Shown: in pieces, positions 25,386 to 35,268 of the stretch
How the letters are laid out: each line of letters begins with the position of its first letter
How positions within the stretch are numbered: the first letter of the stretch is position 1
NCBI RefSeq assembly: GCF_003149185.1
Contig: NZ_QGDO01000002.1
Location: forward strand, 1-64,000
DNA: 64,000 nucleotides
Direction: 5' to 3'
Source: Sediminitomix flava
GTDB taxonomy: Bacteria; Bacteroidota; Bacteroidia; Cytophagales; Flammeovirgaceae
Program-made: the position numbers and the translations under genes
Notes under the pieces: generated by a model
The model's input: only the letters and a program-made list of their open reading frames with translations
Database searches by the model: none
What the model was told of the DNA's origin: nothing

Positions 25386-26591
25386 ATGAAAAACCTAATT
25401 TTACCACTACTTCTAAGTTCTTTTGTATTTTTTTCATCATGTTCAGATGATGATGACTCAAACTCTGCGCCCAGTACTCAAACACTAATTTCTTTGGAGG
25501 ATAAAAATGAAGCAAGCCAACAGCAAGTAATCCAATTAATCAGCCTTGCTTTTGATGATTCTCTGTCCACCATGTTCACGAAAGGATTTAAATCTTTTAG
25601 AGTAACATATTATTCTGACTACGAAAATGAAAGAGTCAGAATGTCCGGTGTATTGACCTTACCTTCAGATTATCAGACGACCGACTACCCTCTTATGATG
25701 GTACACAGAGGTACAACAGTTGAGCACTTGCTTGCACCTACTGAATTAACCGTTCCACTTTATGATATCTTTGCCGGTTTGGAGTTTATTAGCTTCACTC
25801 CTGATCTATTAGGGCTAGGTAGCTCAAAAGCATATCCTCAAGCATACTACCATGCCGAATATACAGCTCAAGCATCAATTGATATGTATAAAGCTGTAAA
25901 GGAAGCGCTAGCACAAATGGAAGTTTCTTACCAAGACCAACTCTATATTTTGGGGTATTCTCAAGGAGGATATTCTGCTATGGCTACACTGAAATATATC
26001 GAAGATCATAACTTGAATATTGATGTTGTAGCAACGGCTGCAGGTGCCGGAGGGTATGACTTGACAGAAACCATGACAAACATTGTTCAAGGAGATATTT
26101 ATGAATCACCAATCCTTATTTCTATGCCTATTCTTACTTATAACAGATTAGGAAATAAAGCTGATTTATCGGCTTACTTTCAAGAGAAATATGCTCTAAT
26201 CTTACCAAATCTAGTGGATGGAGCAAGGAGCATGAGTGATCTCAATAATGCATTAAATGACACCCTTTCTGAGTTTTTCAATGAAGATTTTCTTTTAGAC
26301 CTCAGGGAAAAGCAAAATATCTCATTCATAGAAGGACAACTCATTGAAAATTCAGTTCACGATTGGCTTCCTAAATCTCCTGTTTACCTTCTTCATCATA
26401 AAGACGATCAAACAGTGCCTTATGAAAGCAGTCAAACAGCATATGCTAAAATGAAAAGTTTAGGTGCTACTGAAATTGAACTGATTGAGCTCTCCGAATA
26501 TTCTAATCTGTCTGGAAGAAATATTCATGGAAATGCGGCTTATCATAGCATGTTTGAGAGTATCCAAATTTTTAAAAAGTATAGAAAATAA
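25386..26591 (+). CDS. Lipoprotein alpha/beta hydrolase (secretory-lipase-like)
   Basis: 401 residues. Lipobox FSSC (Cys19) is followed by SDDDD, a surface-export type signal, so it is probably outer-leaflet exposed. The alpha/beta hydrolase core shows VRMSGVLTLPS, a HRGT oxyanion-type loop, the nucleophile elbow G-Y-S192-Q-G-G, the acid in LLHHKDDQTVP (about 335), and a His in NIHGNAAYHS (about 381). Members of this group cleave esters or short peptides. It stands alone and ends at the terminator shared with the start of the polysaccharide locus. Confidence 0.85.
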   Translation: MKNLILPLLLSSFVFFSSCSDDDDSNSAPSTQTLISLEDKNEASQQQVIQLISLAFDDSLSTMFTKGFKSFRVTYYSDYENERVRMSGVLTLPSDYQTTDYPLMMVHRGTTVEHLLAPTELTVPLYDIFAGLEFISFTPDLLGLGSSKAYPQAYYHAEYTAQASIDMYKAVKEALAQMEVSYQDQLYILGYSQGGYSAMATLKYIEDHNLNIDVVATAAGAGGYDLTETMTNIVQGDIYESPILISMPILTYNRLGNKADLSAYFQEKYALILPNLVDGARSMSDLNNALNDTLSEFFNEDFLLDLREKQNISFIEGQLIENSVHDWLPKSPVYLLHHKDDQTVPYESSQTAYAKMKSLGATEIELIELSEYSNLSGRNIHGNAAYHSMFESIQIFKKYRK

Positions 26592-26613
26592 AAGAATACT
26601 ATTCATAAAAACA

Positions 26614-26645
26614 AAAGGCAATCTCAACAGTATGAGATTGCCTTT
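26614..26645. terminator. Bidirectional terminator between hydrolase and susE1
   Basis: A perfect 13-bp stem AAAGGCAATCTCA (26614-26626) / TGAGATTGCCTTT (26633-26645). Confidence 0.92.
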
Positions 26646-26668
26646 ATATCATCTAAAAATGGATAATT

Positions 26669-27754
26669 CTATTGAACTGATAGTTCTCCTTTATCGATAT
26701 CAAGAATCATTTCGTAAGATCCTTCAGTACCAATAAATTTGATATTTCCATCACCTTCAAAGTCTGAAGATTTGTTTGGTAAAGCACCACCAGAAATCTC
26801 ACCATTCCAGCTTCCTGGAGTTTCAATGAACTTGAATTCTTCATCAGCTACCATATCTACAGCACCTTTATAAACTGTACCATAAAGGTGGAATAGAGGA
26901 ATTTCGAAATACTCTGGGCTACCAAGGTCATTCCAACCATTTTGAGAACCTACTTTATACATTGCGTGCACTTCGTCACCTAGCATTAAAGTACCTGCAT
27001 TTCGATCTACAACTACTTGGTAATTTCCAGATTCACCTGAGAATGTAATGTTATCACTTCCAGAGAATTCAGGTCCCATAGCGTTGAAACTAGCCCCATT
27101 TAGCTGAGTATCCCAATTTCCAGCTTCTGATAAGAATTTAAATTCTTCACCATTTTCCATATGGAAGTTACCGATAAAGATATTTCTTTCTAACTCATAC
27201 AATTGGAAAGCTTGATCATTACCTGCATCCCAGTCTGACTCAGAACCAACCTTGAAAATAAATCCAGGTACATCTTCGTAAGTTGTTAGTACAAATTTCA
27301 CTACTTCATCTGTAGCCATCCACGACGAATCTGCTTTAATTTGTCCGTTAGCATCCACAAGTCCTCCGACAATTCTTAAGTAGATATCACCAGTAGTACC
27401 TGCAGCTACAAACTCAGTTGCAGCGTTGTTCAACTCTTTCACTAAAACATTAGAAGCTGTATCTGCCAAAACTGTTTTTACATCTCCAAAAGTAGCGAAG
27501 TCTTCAGTTCCTGATACTTGGATGTGATAACCCGTAGGAACATCCTGTGAATACTTAATTGGAGACCATGTTACATTTTCCCAAACATCATCAGCCTCTT
27601 CTTTATCAAGGACATAAGACGATTGAAATTCTATATCAAAGTTTGGAGCTGTGATATCGCCATTTTTCAATGTGATGTTGTCATCATCTGAACACGCAAA
27701 AAGCGATACCATTCCTAAAAGAAGGAGTATATTTTTTAAGAAAGTTGTTTTCAT
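26669..27754 (-). CDS. SusE-like starch-binding lipoprotein (system 1)
   Basis: 361 residues. The lipobox LFAC (Cys21) is followed by SDDDN. A SusE N-terminal Ig-like domain (about 30-160) contains the family phrase LDKEEADDVWENVTW. Two carbohydrate-binding modules follow at about 165-260 and 262-361, each opening with a (F/Y)KVGS-x-x-x-W(D/N) motif and each ending in a V-D/LD-I-D-x-G-x-L strand. SusE and SusF of Bacteroides bind starch at the outer surface and help retain it near the SusCD transporter. It is the last gene of susC1-susD1-susE1, 71 bp after susD1. Confidence 0.9.
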   Translation of the reverse strand: MKTTFLKNILLLLGMVSLFACSDDDNITLKNGDITAPNFDIEFQSSYVLDKEEADDVWENVTWSPIKYSQDVPTGYHIQVSGTEDFATFGDVKTVLADTASNVLVKELNNAATEFVAAGTTGDIYLRIVGGLVDANGQIKADSSWMATDEVVKFVLTTYEDVPGFIFKVGSESDWDAGNDQAFQLYELERNIFIGNFHMENGEEFKFLSEAGNWDTQLNGASFNAMGPEFSGSDNITFSGESGNYQVVVDRNAGTLMLGDEVHAMYKVGSQNGWNDLGSPEYFEIPLFHLYGTVYKGAVDMVADEEFKFIETPGSWNGEISGGALPNKSSDFEGDGNIKFIGTEGSYEMILDIDKGELSVQ

Positions 27755-27825
27755 TTCATCTACAATTTTAAGATTGCATTTGGGAGATGATTAACACCTC
27801 CCTTTGTTGTGAAATAACTGTTGGA

Positions 27826-29481
27826 TTAATAACCAGCGTTTTGTGATAAGTTCGTGTTAGCACCAAGGTCTGCCGCTGGAATAGGATATAACTCCAAGTG
27901 ATCTGACAAGTTTGGAACTCCTGAAGGTGAACCACCTTTGAAAGACCAGTTCATATCTTTAGTATATTTTCCGAAACGGATCAAGTCAGTACGACGGTGA
28001 CCTTCCCAGTACAACTCACGACCACGCTCATCCAAGATGAAGTCTAGGTTGATTGAAGAAACAGGGTTTGCATCTGCTCTTTCCAAGATTGCATCTACAT
28101 ACGTTTTCGCAACTCCTGATACTGATCCTTCAATTCTCAAATCGAATTCAGCAAGCATCAAATAAGCATCTGCCAAACGGAAAACAGGAATGTTTGTATC
28201 TGTAAATACACCTTCTGTTTCATTCTTCTTCGTTCCGTTTTGTTGCAAGTTATTCCACTTCTTCACTCCGTATCCTTGTTGGAATTCAGCAGAGTTATCG
28301 ATCTCTTTAGATTGTCCTTCGTCTTCACGAGCGAACATCACACGATCATCACCACCTCTTAATTCCATATTATCTACCATAGTAGGAGTCGCTCTGTTAC
28401 CACCCCAACCTGAGTTGATTCCTTGTGCTTGCGCATCCATATCTCCACCAATACCTGCAGCGATCAAGTAAGTAGTACCACCCCAGTGACGCATGCTTCT
28501 ACTGTCTGACATGATCATAAAGATTACTTCACTTGCAGTTTTCTCATTATCTGCCATGAACAAACTTTGGTAAGCCGAATAGTTTTCTGTTTCAGCTTGA
28601 GTATAAAGGCTGTAACCACCTTCGTTAATCAATCTTGATAAGTGCTCACGACCTTTCTCGTAATAACCAGCAACTTTGTTTCCTAAGTATACTTCGTGGT
28701 TCAAGTACAATTTCGAAAGAAGCATTAAAGCAGCACCTTTATCAGCACGACCTAACCATGCCTGACGGATAGCAGGAAGTTTACTTTCAGCTGAAACTAA
28801 GTATTCCAACTCTTCCATTACATAGTTGAATAACTCTGGACCTCTTTCATCTGTACCTGCTGGCATTGGCATGAAACTACCAATTGGGTCTTCTTCAGTT
28901 ACAAAAGGAACTTTGTTACCAAAGAAATCAAGTGCATGCCAGTAAGAGTAAGCTCTAAGGTATCTTGCTTCCGCAATCCACTGCTCTTGCTCTTCAGTAG
29001 CATAAACTGGCTTATCACCGTTTTCATCTTCTTTCCAATCTGGAAGGTCTTCCAATTTCAAATCTGCAGACTTACGAAGGAATTCGTTTGTTGCTGAAAT
29101 TTGGTAATAAATACGGTTGTACATACCCAATACAAATGGGTTGTTTGCAGACCAAGTCATGTAACTCATATCTGGAGCACCTTCATCTGTCCATGAGTTA
29201 ACTACCTCATCAGTAGGGAATTCTTGGGCATTCCAGAATACACGCCAGTATTGCGTTGCTCCTGGGTCTGCTCCACCAAGGTCTCCATCTCCGCCATTCT
29301 GCCCCGTATTTGACAAACCTGCATAAAGCTTTGTCAAATAAGCGAAGTAATCTTCTGGTGTCGAGATATTTGTATCCTCATTTGGATCGATTGGATCTAA
29401 ATCCAATCTGTTCAAACAAGACGTTAATAGTGTAGCTGAGAATAACGCTACTATATAGATTGATTTATAGATGACTTTCAT
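27826..29481 (-). CDS. susD: SusD-like nutrient-binding lipoprotein (system 1)
   Basis: 551 residues. Lipobox LTSC (Cys22) is followed by LNRLDLDPIDPN. SusD/RagB features are a helical TPR-like core, AEARYLRAYSYWHALDFFGN, LGRADKGAALMLLSKLYLN, VFRLADAYLMLAEFDL and the C-terminal RGRELYWEGHRRTDLIRFGKY. It binds the glycan at the mouth of its SusC partner, forming the lid of the transporter. It lies 20 bp after susC1. It is paralogous to the susD2 product at 35269-36903, sharing the same motifs and the DPIDPN segment. Confidence 0.95.
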   Translation of the reverse strand: MKVIYKSIYIVALFSATLLTSCLNRLDLDPIDPNEDTNISTPEDYFAYLTKLYAGLSNTGQNGGDGDLGGADPGATQYWRVFWNAQEFPTDEVVNSWTDEGAPDMSYMTWSANNPFVLGMYNRIYYQISATNEFLRKSADLKLEDLPDWKEDENGDKPVYATEEQEQWIAEARYLRAYSYWHALDFFGNKVPFVTEEDPIGSFMPMPAGTDERGPELFNYVMEELEYLVSAESKLPAIRQAWLGRADKGAALMLLSKLYLNHEVYLGNKVAGYYEKGREHLSRLINEGGYSLYTQAETENYSAYQSLFMADNEKTASEVIFMIMSDSRSMRHWGGTTYLIAAGIGGDMDAQAQGINSGWGGNRATPTMVDNMELRGGDDRVMFAREDEGQSKEIDNSAEFQQGYGVKKWNNLQQNGTKKNETEGVFTDTNIPVFRLADAYLMLAEFDLRIEGSVSGVAKTYVDAILERADANPVSSINLDFILDERGRELYWEGHRRTDLIRFGKYTKDMNWSFKGGSPSGVPNLSDHLELYPIPAADLGANTNLSQNAGY

Positions 29482-29501
29482 GATAATCGAATCAATAATT
29501 A

Positions 29502-32500
29502 TTAGAAGCTTAAGTTTACACCCATCATGTAAGTAGTTGGTCTTGGATACATGTTTTGATCCATACCACCAAAGATTTCTGGGTCAATTCCTGAATATTG
29601 CGTACCTAAATACACGTTGTTTACAGTACCGTAAACCCTTGCGTTGATGTCTTTATCAAACAAGTTGAAGAAATTGTAACCCACCATGATGTTGTCTAGA
29701 CGGAAGAAGTTTCCGCTCTCTAGGTAGTAATCTGAAAGCAACTGAGGTGATTGGAAATCAGTCTCCATTGCTGAGTAGTGAACGTTTGTAGCAACCTGAC
29801 CTGAAGTGTGTGCTGCTTGAGCATGTCCTTTTTCTGAAGCTACGTTGTTATAAACCATACCTCCTAGGTAAGCACGTCCTGCTACAGAGAAATCCCAGTT
29901 TTTATAAGTCATTTTAGAAGTAAAACCAAACATCCATTTTGGAGCAGGGTTTCCGCTATATACTAAGTCAGACTCATCAATTTTACCATCACCGTTTTGG
30001 TCTTTATAAATACCTTCCATTGGTTTACCAGACTCATCATATACTTGCTCATACAAGAAGAATGAACTAGCAGGGTAACCTACTTTGTGTCTTTGAGCAT
30101 AGATATCCATACCACCAGCAACGCCTCCAGTTCTTACACCTTCGTAGTTAGGATCATCTGTCAAAGTAAGTTTAGTAATCTCGTTTTCGTTATATGTAGC
30201 GTTCAAACCTAAATCCCAGAAGAAATCTTTTGTTTGAACTAACTTAGTGTTGATGTTAAATTCAACCCCTTTGTTTGTCATGTTACCAACGTTTGTTGTC
30301 AACATATTTGTCAAGTTTGAACCAGCTGGTACAGGAATGTAGTTCAACAAGTCTTTTGTGTTACGGTAGTAACCTTCCAATGTACCTGTGATTTTATCGT
30401 CAAAGAAACCAAAGTCAAAACCTACGTTCCAAGTTGTAGTCTCTTCCCATTTCAAGTTTTGATCATAACCTGAAGGACGGTTTGTAGGAACAGTTACCCA
30501 CTCTCCTGTATTAGGGTTGTAGAATGAATAATCTGCATCTGGCTGAGAACCAACATAGATAGGCATGTAACCAAAATTAGGTCCGATATCTTGCTGACCA
30601 GTAATTCCCCAACCTGCACGTAGTTTCAATTGAGAAACGGCAGTAGCACCAGCCATGAAGTTTTCTTTATCTAGTTTCCAACCCAAAGCAACTGCTGGGA
30701 AGATACCCCATCTGTTATCTTCGTTGAATTTAGAAGAACCATCGGCACGAAGAGTAGCTGTTACCAAGTACTTCTCTTTCAAGTTGAAGTTTGCACGACC
30801 AAAGAATGACTGTAGGTTGTTATGCTGTTTGTAAAGTGTATGCCAGTTTTCTAATTGCTCACCGTTACCAAATGTAGACCAGTTTTCATTCTCGTTTCTG
30901 AAATATTGGTAAGAGTAACCTCCCATTACGTCATATTTCAAATCAAGACCAGAAATTTCATCCGCATATTGTAAGTAGAAATCCAATAGTTCGTTACGCT
31001 TAATTTGCTCGTATCTACTGAAACTACCATCTCTATCTACAGCACCTGCATCGAAACCTGCTTCTGGAGAAACAGCAATGTTACCTCTTGATTTTGAGTA
31101 GTCATAACCCATATTCAAGTTCGCTCTCATTTTTGGTAAGAAGTGGAATTTATAATCCAACTGAATGTTACCAATTGAACGCATTACGTCAGAAACATCT
31201 GTACGTTGGTCAATCATAGCTACTGGGTTACCAGGAGCGATTGAGTACATTGGAGTTCCTTGCGCGTCTAACCAAGTATAATATCCACCGTAAGGAGCAT
31301 AAGCTGCATCACTTGATTTTACTGGTTGTGTTGGGTCAAATGCAGTTGCAGAACCGATTGCGCCTTCGTTTGAGAAACTGTTGTTGATGTCTACAAATTT
31401 GATACTTGCATTTGTAGAAAGGTGATCATCAAAGAATTTTGGAGTCAAGTTCAGTGCTACTGTAGTACGCTCCATATCAGACTGTTCCAAAACCCCTTGG
31501 CTATTGTTATAACCAACTGACAAACGGAAAGGAATCATGTCTTTTACAGCACCTGAAACTGCTACATTGTGATCTGTAGAAACTGCTGTTCTGAAAACTT
31601 GATCTTGCCAATCTGTATTCGCAGATCCCAATAGTTGACTAGAACCACCTTCTGCATATTGTGGGAAGTTTTGAGACATAAAACTTCTGTACTCATCTGC
31701 TGTCAAAACATCTACTGTTTCGTTTACTTTCGCAACTGAAACCGTACCTGTATAGTCTACTGAAAGTTTACCTTTCTGTCCTTTTTTCGTAGTAATCAAG
31801 ATAACCCCGTTAGATGCTCTAGATCCATAAATAGCTGTAGCTGAAGCATCTTTCAATACGTTAAATGTTTCAATATCATTTGGGTTAATCGTGTTCAATG
31901 GGTTACGCATACCTGAAACACCATCGTTGTCCAAAGGTACACCATCAATAATGATAAGTGGGTCGTTACTAGCATTCAAAGAAGCACCACCACGAATACG
32001 AATAGTAGAACCTGCACCCGGAGCACCACCACCTGTAGTAATTTGTACCCCTGATACTTTACCGTTTAAAAGATCTTGAGGAGAAGTAATAGCTCCTTGG
32101 TTAAAGTCAGAAGCATTAATTGCTGTAACCGAACCTGTTAAATCTTCTTTTTTAGCTGAACCATAACCGATAACGACAACTTCTTCTAATTGCTCAGAAT
32201 CAGGTTGTAATGTCACGTCGATTATTGATTGAGCACCTACCTCTAACACTTGATCAAGGTAACCGATGTATGAGAATTTCACCTCATTTACATCATTAGG
32301 AACTGTCAATCTATATTGACCATTGAAGTCTGTTGCTGCTCCAGTAGTTGTTCCGACAAAAATTACAGAAACCCCTGGTAGAGGTGTTCCGAATTCATCG
32401 ACTACTGTACCTGTAAGAGTTCTTTCTTGAGCGAAAGATACGAAAGGGACTAAGAGGCTTAGTACCCACAACCCCGTAAATAGGGAAAGGTTTTTCGTCA

Positions 32501-32507
32501 TTTTCAT
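29502..32507 (-). CDS. susC: SusC-like TonB-dependent outer membrane transporter (system 1)
   Basis: 1001 residues from ATG 32507. A longer start at 32516 is possible, but MKMTKNLSL aligns with the paralogue and MKM also begins susC3. The order is a signal peptide ending SFAQ, a carboxypeptidase-regulatory-like domain (RTLTGTVVDEFGTPLPGVSV... SYIGY, about 25-105), the TonB-box region EEVVVIGYG, a plug domain with IRGGASLNASNDPLIIIDGVPLD and the SusC signature LKDASATAIYGSRASNGVILITTKKG, then a 22-strand barrel ending MMGVNLSF with terminal Phe. It imports oligosaccharide with energy from TonB. It is the first gene of its operon. Confidence 0.95.
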   Translation of the reverse strand: MKMTKNLSLFTGLWVLSLLVPFVSFAQERTLTGTVVDEFGTPLPGVSVIFVGTTTGAATDFNGQYRLTVPNDVNEVKFSYIGYLDQVLEVGAQSIIDVTLQPDSEQLEEVVVIGYGSAKKEDLTGSVTAINASDFNQGAITSPQDLLNGKVSGVQITTGGGAPGAGSTIRIRGGASLNASNDPLIIIDGVPLDNDGVSGMRNPLNTINPNDIETFNVLKDASATAIYGSRASNGVILITTKKGQKGKLSVDYTGTVSVAKVNETVDVLTADEYRSFMSQNFPQYAEGGSSQLLGSANTDWQDQVFRTAVSTDHNVAVSGAVKDMIPFRLSVGYNNSQGVLEQSDMERTTVALNLTPKFFDDHLSTNASIKFVDINNSFSNEGAIGSATAFDPTQPVKSSDAAYAPYGGYYTWLDAQGTPMYSIAPGNPVAMIDQRTDVSDVMRSIGNIQLDYKFHFLPKMRANLNMGYDYSKSRGNIAVSPEAGFDAGAVDRDGSFSRYEQIKRNELLDFYLQYADEISGLDLKYDVMGGYSYQYFRNENENWSTFGNGEQLENWHTLYKQHNNLQSFFGRANFNLKEKYLVTATLRADGSSKFNEDNRWGIFPAVALGWKLDKENFMAGATAVSQLKLRAGWGITGQQDIGPNFGYMPIYVGSQPDADYSFYNPNTGEWVTVPTNRPSGYDQNLKWEETTTWNVGFDFGFFDDKITGTLEGYYRNTKDLLNYIPVPAGSNLTNMLTTNVGNMTNKGVEFNINTKLVQTKDFFWDLGLNATYNENEITKLTLTDDPNYEGVRTGGVAGGMDIYAQRHKVGYPASSFFLYEQVYDESGKPMEGIYKDQNGDGKIDESDLVYSGNPAPKWMFGFTSKMTYKNWDFSVAGRAYLGGMVYNNVASEKGHAQAAHTSGQVATNVHYSAMETDFQSPQLLSDYYLESGNFFRLDNIMVGYNFFNLFDKDINARVYGTVNNVYLGTQYSGIDPEIFGGMDQNMYPRPTTYMMGVNLSF

Positions 32508-32546
32508 ACTTAGCATTCTCGTTTGGTATTTGCTCGATTTTAATCA

Positions 32547-32559
32547 TCCCCCGAGGGGA
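32547..32559 (-). promoter_or_regulatory. Leader hairpin TCCCC/GGGGA upstream of susC1
   Basis: A TCCCC...GGGGA inverted repeat around CGA, about 40 nt before the susC1 start. Counterparts occur before susC2 and susC3. In systems 1 and 2 the sequence between hairpin and start is also alike (ACCAAACGAGA and CTAAGT just before ATG). Confidence 0.6.
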
Positions 32560-32932
32560 AAAGTGTTTAGTTTTATCAAGTGGACTGGATTAAATTAGGT
32601 CTTGAGTTTATTAGAAATTGAAGTTATTGTATTTGTTTAAACTTACCCTTTTTCACTCCCAACTGTTTCTCTCCCGCCTTCTTAATTACTCTGTCTGATT
32701 ATTTGCGCCGCAAGTAAAAAAATTATTAAAATCTATCAAAACGCTGTTAAAGGGTAAATAATCATCGGTCATATGAGGGATACTCAGAATATTTTAAGGG
32801 TATAAAAGTCATTTTCACGAAATATCCTTAAGTATTCTGTTTCCTGTTAAGAAATTATTATTTCTTTCTACCTAACAACGCACAATAATATTCTAATCTA
32901 CACTTCTTATAATTAACAGCAACAACGGGAAT

Positions 32933-32945
32933 CGCAACCGATGCC
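32933..32945 (-). promoter_or_regulatory. Putative operator upstream of susC1 (GCAACC motif)
   Basis: CGCAACCGATGCC shares the CGCAACC core with 40323-40340 and 54203-54218. It lies 426 bp upstream of susC1. The right half is degenerate compared with the other two copies. Confidence 0.5.
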
Positions 32946-33070
32946 TTTTCTAATGTTAAATAACGAGGGGCTGATTTTTTAATGTTAATATGATTTAAGT
33001 GTCTTTTAAGTTTTTATAGCATTTAATTTAGTTAACCAAATTTGGTAGAACAATTCCAAAATTATGGAAC

Positions 33071-33109
33071 AAAAAAATCCTCACTTAGCTAGGCCAAGTG
33101 AGGATTTTT
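33071..33109 (-). terminator. Terminator of susE2
   Basis: A 14-bp stem between AAAAATCCTCACTT (33073-33086) and AAGTGAGGATTTTT (33096-33109), followed on the minus strand by a T-run. Confidence 0.9.
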
Positions 33110-33128
33110 ATATCAGAAATCTTATCGA

Positions 33129-35189
33129 TTATTGAGCTGCTTCAATCTCAATTGATTTTGAAGCTAGGTCAATTGTCAATTTATAAGTTCCATCAGTTCC
33201 TACGAATTGGATGTTTCCATCTTTATCTTGAAGCAATTCAGAAGTAGTATTTTCTACATCACCCCAACCATAGTTTCCATCATCCCATGATCCTAAGATA
33301 CCTACAAACTTAAATTCTTCGTTTGCTACTAGAGCAGTTTCAAGAACATAAACTTGGTCGCTTACCCACTCAGCTCTTTGTCTGTTTGAGTTTGCAGTAT
33401 CATTCCATCCGTTTGCTGAACCTACTTTATAAATACGCTCACCAAATGCCATAGTGTTGTTGTTAAAGTCAAGAGTTACTTTGTACTCTTTCGCTTCTTC
33501 TCCAACAAACTTGAAGTTTCCTCCATCATTATTGATCAATGAACTATTTGATGGGAAGTTATCAAATCCCCAGTTTCCATCTGAGTCAGCCCATGAACCT
33601 GGTACACCAACAATTTTAAATCCTTCACCAGGAGTCATTGTCAATGTAGTTTCATAAACTTTTGAACCACGAACGTAAATCTCTGGGATTTTGATTTCGA
33701 AGTAATTTGCATCATCAGGGTTGTTCCAACCGTTTGCATCACCTACTTTATAAACATAGTTGATAGCTTCTCCTAATTCGTATGTTCCTTCATTAAGATC
33801 AACTTTCAATAAGTATTTATCTTTCTTAGGTACACGGAAAGTATAAGTTGCATTCTCTTCAACATTACCTGATACCTGACCTTCAGTGATTACTGGTGAA
33901 CGATATGTTTTGTCTACCTTGATACCGTCTTGAGTAGTTCTCAAGTCAAATGCACCTACAAGATCAACAACACCTTCATAGATTCCAGAACCTTCTTTAG
34001 TTTCAAGAATGATATCATTTACGTTCAATCCCCAAGCACTTTGATCACCTACAATCCATAATGCATTTTCTTCTGGTACTTCAATCGGAAGTTTTTCAAC
34101 AGAAAGTACTTTGAAAATATTAGAGTTTGTGTTTACCTCTAACTCATATAGACCTGGACCTTCGAAATCTGCAGCATTGTGGTTTCCTGCTCCTGGATCT
34201 GTATCTAACTGACCTTTGCTAGAACCAGCACCGTAGTTAGTACCATCCCATCCTGCTTGAGCAGAGAACTTAAATTCTGAAGTTAACCATACTTTACCAG
34301 TATAAACTCCATTATTTTGTACAGATACTAGATTTACATTTGTATAACTTTGAATATCACCTTCTACCGGCTCTACAATATCATGTGACCAACCGTTGTG
34401 AGCACCAGGTACCCAAAGGATAGGTTGAGCTTTTACAAATGATACAGCTTGATCATCGTTAAGACTAGCTGTAAAGTTATATTTCCCGTCTTCTTCCAAT
34501 ACCAAGGCATCTCCACCTTCTACAAATGCTCCATCAACAACACCATAAACGATAGCTGATCCGTCATTAAAGTCATTTGTGTAGAATTCGTAAGTTTCTG
34601 TTGCTAAAAGCTCCACAGCTCCTGCATACTCATGATCTGCAGCAGATGAGATAATGTATCTCTCTGAATCTACAACTTTACCACCTTCTGAAGCTGCAAC
34701 TACAAATAACTTGTAGTGAGATGCGTAAGGTTTGATCGAAGTATTGAATGACTCAGACGCTAGACCTACACCTGTACTGTTACCAGAGTCATTCGCCAAT
34801 TTAGATACAACTCTAAATTCATAGTTTGCAGCAGTTAATGTATCTGCTTCTACAGCACCCAAAGCCGAGTTTAACTCTCCAATTGTTACTTCAGAAGTTA
34901 AAGATGCAGTCTCTTCAATTACTGTTGAAAGACCTTCTTCTGAGATCAACTCTAATGCATAAACAATTTTTGAAGGGAAGTCAGTCTTAGTTGCCGTCCA
35001 TGTAAATGTTTTAAACACATCATCTGCTTGTGCTTTATCAAGATTGTAAAGCGACTCAAACTCAGGGTTAGTTAAAACTGGAACTGTAGCAGTATCTTCA
35101 GTAAACTTCACTTGGTCATCCTCTTGACAAGACACAAAGGCAAAAGAAGCCAAGAAGAAAAGAATATATTTAACAAAGTTTGTTTTCAT
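33129..35189 (-). CDS. Long SusE/SusF-like starch-binding lipoprotein (system 2)
   Basis: 686 residues, almost twice the length of the system 1 counterpart. Lipobox FVSC (Cys21) is followed by QEDDQ. A SusE N-terminal domain (about 30-155, with LDKAQADDVFKTFTWTAT) leads into about five tandem binding modules starting near 160, 258, 372, 478 and 590. The later ones open with WVPGAHNGWS, WIVGDQSAWG, YKVGDANGWN and YKVGSANGWN. Trp-rich loops in each (GSWADSDGNWG, GSWDDGNYGWG) could stack on sugar rings. Its likely role is multivalent surface binding of alpha-glucan. It lies 79 bp after susD2 and before a terminator. Confidence 0.88.
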   Translation of the reverse strand: MKTNFVKYILFFLASFAFVSCQEDDQVKFTEDTATVPVLTNPEFESLYNLDKAQADDVFKTFTWTATKTDFPSKIVYALELISEEGLSTVIEETASLTSEVTIGELNSALGAVEADTLTAANYEFRVVSKLANDSGNSTGVGLASESFNTSIKPYASHYKLFVVAASEGGKVVDSERYIISSAADHEYAGAVELLATETYEFYTNDFNDGSAIVYGVVDGAFVEGGDALVLEEDGKYNFTASLNDDQAVSFVKAQPILWVPGAHNGWSHDIVEPVEGDIQSYTNVNLVSVQNNGVYTGKVWLTSEFKFSAQAGWDGTNYGAGSSKGQLDTDPGAGNHNAADFEGPGLYELEVNTNSNIFKVLSVEKLPIEVPEENALWIVGDQSAWGLNVNDIILETKEGSGIYEGVVDLVGAFDLRTTQDGIKVDKTYRSPVITEGQVSGNVEENATYTFRVPKKDKYLLKVDLNEGTYELGEAINYVYKVGDANGWNNPDDANYFEIKIPEIYVRGSKVYETTLTMTPGEGFKIVGVPGSWADSDGNWGFDNFPSNSSLINNDGGNFKFVGEEAKEYKVTLDFNNNTMAFGERIYKVGSANGWNDTANSNRQRAEWVSDQVYVLETALVANEEFKFVGILGSWDDGNYGWGDVENTTSELLQDKDGNIQFVGTDGTYKLTIDLASKSIEIEAAQ

Positions 35190-35268
35190 TTCCGTAGTAT
35201 TTACAACAAAAATCCTATTAAAAAATGATTAGATCTTGCCTAAGCCTAAACCTAGGCAAGAGTTATGA

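Larger units (their letters stand above)
32517..33128. other. Long upstream region of susC1 with shared regulatory blocks
   Basis: About 600 bp without a gene. It holds, from the susC1 side outwards, a leader hairpin (32547-32559), two blocks also found upstream of susC2 (32692-32750 and 32809-32842), the GCAACCGATGCC motif (32933-32945), and the susE2 terminator (33071-33109). No canonical -7 element was found. Confidence 0.6.
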